The translations under genes were made by a program, and so were the position numbers. From Mycobacterium sp. (GTDB lineage: Bacteria > Actinomycetota > Actinomycetes > Mycobacteriales > Mycobacteriaceae): a DNA stretch of 16,499 nt. The stretch spans positions 1 to 16,499 of the forward strand of contig JAFAQO010000476.1 in assembly GCA_019246375.1 (NCBI GenBank), in the 5' to 3' direction. Within the stretch, counting starts at the first letter, position 1. Every line of letters starts with the position of its first letter. Shown here in pieces: positions 14,360 through 16,499 of the stretch. The notes beneath the pieces were generated by a model. That model worked only from the letters and a program-made list of their open reading frames with translations, was not told where the DNA came from and did no database searches.

Positions 14360-15580
14360 CTAGCGCAGCGCCTGATCGAGATCGGCGATCAGATCATCGG
14401 TGGCTTCCAGCCCCACCGAAACGCGGACAACGTTGTCCCCCAGTCCGATCGCGGCGCGGCCCTCTGGCCCCATCGCCTTGTGGGTGGTCGTCGCCGGATG
14501 GGTGACAAGCGACTTAGCGTCACCCAGGTTGTTAGAAATGTTGATCAGCCGCAGCTTGTCGAGCACCTCGAAAGCCCGCTGTTTGGCAGCGCTCTCGGGG
14601 GCGTCGAGCCCGAACGTGACGACGGTGCCGCCGCCGGACATTTGACGCTTGGCCAGGTCGTACTGGGGATGTGACGTCAGATACGGGTAACGCACCCAGC
14701 TCACCGCCGGATGGCCCTCCAGGAACTCGGCGACCCGCTGCGCCGAGCAATTGCTGTGTTCTAGCCGAACTGCCAACGTCTCAAGGCCTTTCAACAGTAT
14801 CCAGGCATTGAAGGCACTGATCGCCGGACCGGTGTGCCGCATCAGCTTTTGCACCGGGCCGTCGATGTAATTTTTGTACCCCAGAATGGCTCCGCCCAGG
14901 ATCCGACCCTGACCGTCGAGGTGCTTGGTGCCCGAGTACACCACGACGTCGGCGCCGAGCGGAAAGCCCTGCTGCAGTAGCGGAGTGGCAAAAACGTTGT
15001 CGAGCACAGCTTTTGCCCCTGCAGCATGCGCAAGTTCGCACACCGCGGCGATGTCGACCAGCGACTGCATCGGATTCGACGGCGTTTCGAAAAACACCGC
15101 CTGGGTCGGCACCGACAGCGCGTGCTCCCACTGAGACAGGTCGTCGCCGTCGACGAAAACCGTCTCCACTCCCCAGCGCGGCAGAATCTCGTTGCACACC
15201 ACGAAACACGACCCGAACAGGCTACGCGCGGCGACCAGCCGGTCACCGGCACTCAGCAGCGCGCCGAGCGAGACGAACACCGCCGCCATGCCGCTCGCGG
15301 TGGCGAACGCCGCCGGCGCACCTTCTATCAGGCGCAGTCGCTCCTCGAACATGGTGATGGTCGGGTTGCCGTAGCGGGAGTACACATAGCGATCCACCTC
15401 GCCGGCGAATGCCTGCTCGGCGGCCGCAGCGGAATCATAGACGTAGCCGGAGGCCAAAAAAATCGCCTCGGCGGTCTCTTCGAACTGCGACCGCAATACC
15501 CCGCCGCGCACCCCGATAGTGGCCTGGCTGACCCCGTCCGGCAGCGGCGCGGGTGTGCGGATCGAGCGCTGTTGGCTCAA
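14360..15580 (-). CDS. metZ: O-succinylhomoserine sulfhydrylase MetZ
   Basis: The 406-residue product is a PLP-dependent Cys/Met metabolism enzyme that makes homocysteine from O-succinyl- or O-acylhomoserine and sulfide. It shows YSRYGNPT (67-74), ASGMAAVF (95-102), the FETPSNP loop (164-170), Asp194 in LDN and the Schiff-base Lys219 in VVYSGTKH, and ends with ATTTHKAMGPEGR. Similarity to M. tuberculosis MetZ (Rv0391) is strong, including the GVSQATIGVRGG start. I choose TTG at 15580, giving 406 residues like the M. tuberculosis protein, with GAGGAGGAG 9 nt upstream inside the MIRU. An in-frame ATG at 15631, overlapping the rhodanese stop, would add 17 MIRU-encoded residues. Confidence 0.93.
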   Translation of the reverse strand: MSQQRSIRTPAPLPDGVSQATIGVRGGVLRSQFEETAEAIFLASGYVYDSAAAAEQAFAGEVDRYVYSRYGNPTITMFEERLRLIEGAPAAFATASGMAAVFVSLGALLSAGDRLVAARSLFGSCFVVCNEILPRWGVETVFVDGDDLSQWEHALSVPTQAVFFETPSNPMQSLVDIAAVCELAHAAGAKAVLDNVFATPLLQQGFPLGADVVVYSGTKHLDGQGRILGGAILGYKNYIDGPVQKLMRHTGPAISAFNAWILLKGLETLAVRLEHSNCSAQRVAEFLEGHPAVSWVRYPYLTSHPQYDLAKRQMSGGGTVVTFGLDAPESAAKQRAFEVLDKLRLINISNNLGDAKSLVTHPATTTHKAMGPEGRAAIGLGDNVVRVSVGLEATDDLIADLDQALR

Positions 15581-15627
15581 TCTGCGCCGCTCCTCCTCAT
15601 CGCTGCGGTGTGCATCGTCGCCGGGGA
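15581..15627 (-). repeat. MIRU-type interspersed repetitive unit, copy 2
   Basis: This 47-bp unit fills the gap between the rhodanese stop (TGA 15630-15628) and the metZ TTG. On the minus strand it carries CCGGCGACGATGCA, then AGCGATGAGGAGGAGCGG, differing from copy 1 by three bases in a 41-bp core plus its edges. It provides the GAGGAGGAG ribosome-binding site of metZ. Here the frame encoding GDDAHRSDEEERRR is in frame with metZ and begins at an ATG that overlaps the rhodanese stop (ATGA), unlike copy 1. Confidence 0.82.
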
Positions 15628-16110
15628 TCATGACTGTTTCCAGGGCAATCCAATCGCTCGCCACCCGGATCCGCCGCGGTGACCGGCGTCGTCCAGGTGA
15701 CCTTCGAAGCCGTCCAGCACGTTGTAGGACGGGGCGATACCCGCCTCGGTTGCGACCTCGGCCGCGCCGATGGAGCGGTTGCCGGAGCGACACAAGAAGA
15801 TCACCGGCCGGCCTCCCGGGACGGCCGGCACTTTCTCCTCCAGCTGGGCGAGAAAGTTTTCGTTGCGCTGCCCGTCGGTCCGGTTCCACTCGATGTACAC
15901 GACATCACGGCCGAGGCTGGATAAGTCGGGCACACCGACGAAGCGCCATTCGGCATCGGTGCGGACGTCGACCAGCACCGCCTCGGGGTTATCACTGAGC
16001 AGCTTCCAGGCCTGCTCGGGCGTGATATCTCCTGCGTAGGCGCGTGTTTGCCCTGTGCACATGCGTGTTTTACCCAGTCCTTCCCCAACGTTACGGGCCA
16101 CAATATCCAC
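15628..16110 (-). CDS. Rhodanese-like domain protein
   Basis: The 160-residue product is a single-domain rhodanese resembling Rv0390, the gene next to metZ in M. tuberculosis. It has AWKLLSDNPEAVLVDVRTDAEW (34-55), the conserved WRFVGVPDL segment and the active-site loop IFLCRSGNRSIGAAEVA with Cys107 as persulfide carrier, then GFEGHLD and a C-terminal GWRAIGLPWKQS. It should move sulfane sulfur in the cytoplasm; pairing with metZ suggests a role in supplying or detoxifying sulfide, which is inference. The start is uncertain: ATG at 16110, GTG at 16101 or ATG at 16062 (MCTGQTRAYAG). Comparison with Rv0390 favours a residue or more upstream of MCTG. Confidence 0.88.
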   Translation of the reverse strand: MDIVARNVGEGLGKTRMCTGQTRAYAGDITPEQAWKLLSDNPEAVLVDVRTDAEWRFVGVPDLSSLGRDVVYIEWNRTDGQRNENFLAQLEEKVPAVPGGRPVIFLCRSGNRSIGAAEVATEAGIAPSYNVLDGFEGHLDDAGHRGGSGWRAIGLPWKQS

Positions 16111-16433
16111 GCTTAAGCGCTTGCGGACTCGCCAGAGGCATTGCAGTACTCCCGAAGGGTCGGGCCTCCACTGCGGGAGGCGCTCTTGTCGTCACCGGTT
16201 GGTGCCGGCCGCTTCGTCATCCGAGCCACCCACGAGCGTGGGGTTGGCGTGCCATCCAGTCGGAGCTTGGCGACGGCATCTCATGAAGCAAGTTCAATCT
16301 ACAACGGCTGAGCTACCAAGGCGCCGACCAGCCCCATGGCTAGCAGCCGGTCGACGTCCCCGCCGGGGCCGGCGCCGCCCAACCCCTGCCGACGCGGCAC
16401 CGTACGGAAGAGCCCGCCACATGGGGGGCCTGC
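16111..16433. other. Intergenic stretch upstream of the rhodanese-metZ operon
   Basis: This 323-bp interval has no gene I can support. It should hold the promoter of the rhodanese-metZ operon near 16111-16180. On the minus strand the frame of the NHL-repeat protein stays open for 44 codons beyond its TAA, to a TAG at 16301-16299. A plus-strand open frame through 16272-16453 is Arg/Pro-rich and looks like a shadow. Confidence 0.5.
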
Positions 16434-16499
16434 TTACCCCGACGGTAGTTTGAGCACCCGGTTGGCGTCGTAGTCGGCGACGTAGACGTTGCCGGCCGC
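16434..16499 (-). CDS. C-terminal end of an NHL-repeat (beta-propeller) protein, partial
   Basis: Only the last 21 codons are in the window: AAGNVYVADYDANRVLKLPSG followed by TAA at 16436-16434. The G-N-V-Y-V-A-D-x4-N-R-V-x-K-L pattern is the signature blade of NHL/6-bladed beta-propellers, as in the extracellular sensor domain of the mycobacterial kinase PknD and in related secreted proteins. The start lies outside the window, so it cannot be told whether this is a kinase sensor domain or a free propeller protein. Orientation is the same as rhodanese-metZ, but the gap is 323 bp. Confidence 0.65.
   Translation of the reverse strand, partial: AAGNVYVADYDANRVLKLPSG

Noticed and set aside
14360..15209. 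Alternative frames within metZ
   Set aside because: These are Arg-rich shadow frames; the metZ frame contains all catalytic motifs.
15632..15889. Long N-terminal extension of MetZ to 15889
   Set aside because: Upstream of 15631 this frame is a shadow of the rhodanese gene and is Arg/Gly-rich; known MetZ proteins start near 15580.
16299..16335. tRNA-like 5' half on the minus strand (GGTAGCTCAGCCG)
   Set aside because: The D-arm does not pair properly, and no anticodon or T-arm follows. The same bases fit the open frame past the NHL gene, so it is probably chance.
1..16499. Mobile elements, CRISPR arrays, toxin-antitoxin pairs or an unknown defence system
   Set aside because: I looked for transposase motifs, repeated spacers, small paired genes and nuclease motifs and saw none. 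The only repeats supported are the two MIRU units and short inverted repeats.

Overview
The window looks like chromosomal DNA of a Mycobacterium, most likely a slow grower. The evidence is the high G+C, the mycobacterial hemophore-type (MHB) secreted protein at the left end, the metZ/rhodanese pair that closely resembles Rv0391/Rv0390 of M. tuberculosis, and two copies of a MIRU-type interspersed unit placed exactly between consecutive genes. I cannot name the species. No IS element, phage gene, rRNA, complete tRNA or CRISPR array is visible.

Layout, left to right. (1) 68-472 (+) encodes a small secreted haem-binding-type protein whose 3' end overlaps the convergent operon. (2) 459-4606 (-) is a tight four-gene operon transcribed right to left: a GNAT acetyltransferase, an NtaA-like flavin monooxygenase, a MIRU, an MsnO8-type luciferase-like oxidoreductase and an NtaA/SnaA/DszA-type monooxygenase. 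(3) 4775-5146 (-) is a four-helix DUF3054 membrane protein. (4) 5404-6111 (-) is an uncharacterised actinobacterial protein with a GSH/GKGCAMN motif. About 500 bp of gene-poor DNA separates it from (5) a hemerythrin-like protein at 6608-7180 (+). (6) 7408-10522 (+) is a three-gene catabolic operon: a BadH-like SDR, a glutaryl-CoA-dehydrogenase-type acyl-CoA dehydrogenase and a long-chain/isovaleryl-type acyl-CoA dehydrogenase. It is followed by what looks like the orphan C-terminal domain of a TetR regulator. (7) 10753-11166 (-) is a secreted four-cysteine protein, divergent from an SDR at 11290-12147 (+) across a perfect inverted repeat. (8) 12248-13072 (+) is a DJ-1/PfpI-family protein, convergent with (9) a Tat-exported glycoside hydrolase at 13077-14231 (-). 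(10) 14360-16110 (-) is rhodanese plus metZ, joined by the second MIRU. (11) 16434-16499 (-) is the C-terminal end of an NHL-repeat protein running off the window.

Two pathway hypotheses stand out. The GNAT plus three flavin monooxygenases resembles the gene content of Bacillus operons that salvage sulfur from S-modified cysteines by N-acetylation and oxidative C-S cleavage; metZ and rhodanese, also sulfur genes, lie elsewhere in the same window. The BadH-like/GCDH-like/ACAD operon fits degradation of an alicyclic or dicarboxylic acid through CoA thioesters towards glutaryl-CoA. Both are inferences from family membership and gene order. The clearest structural novelty seen directly is that both MIRU copies supply the ribosome-binding site of the following gene, and that one can be read in frame as an N-terminal extension of MetZ.
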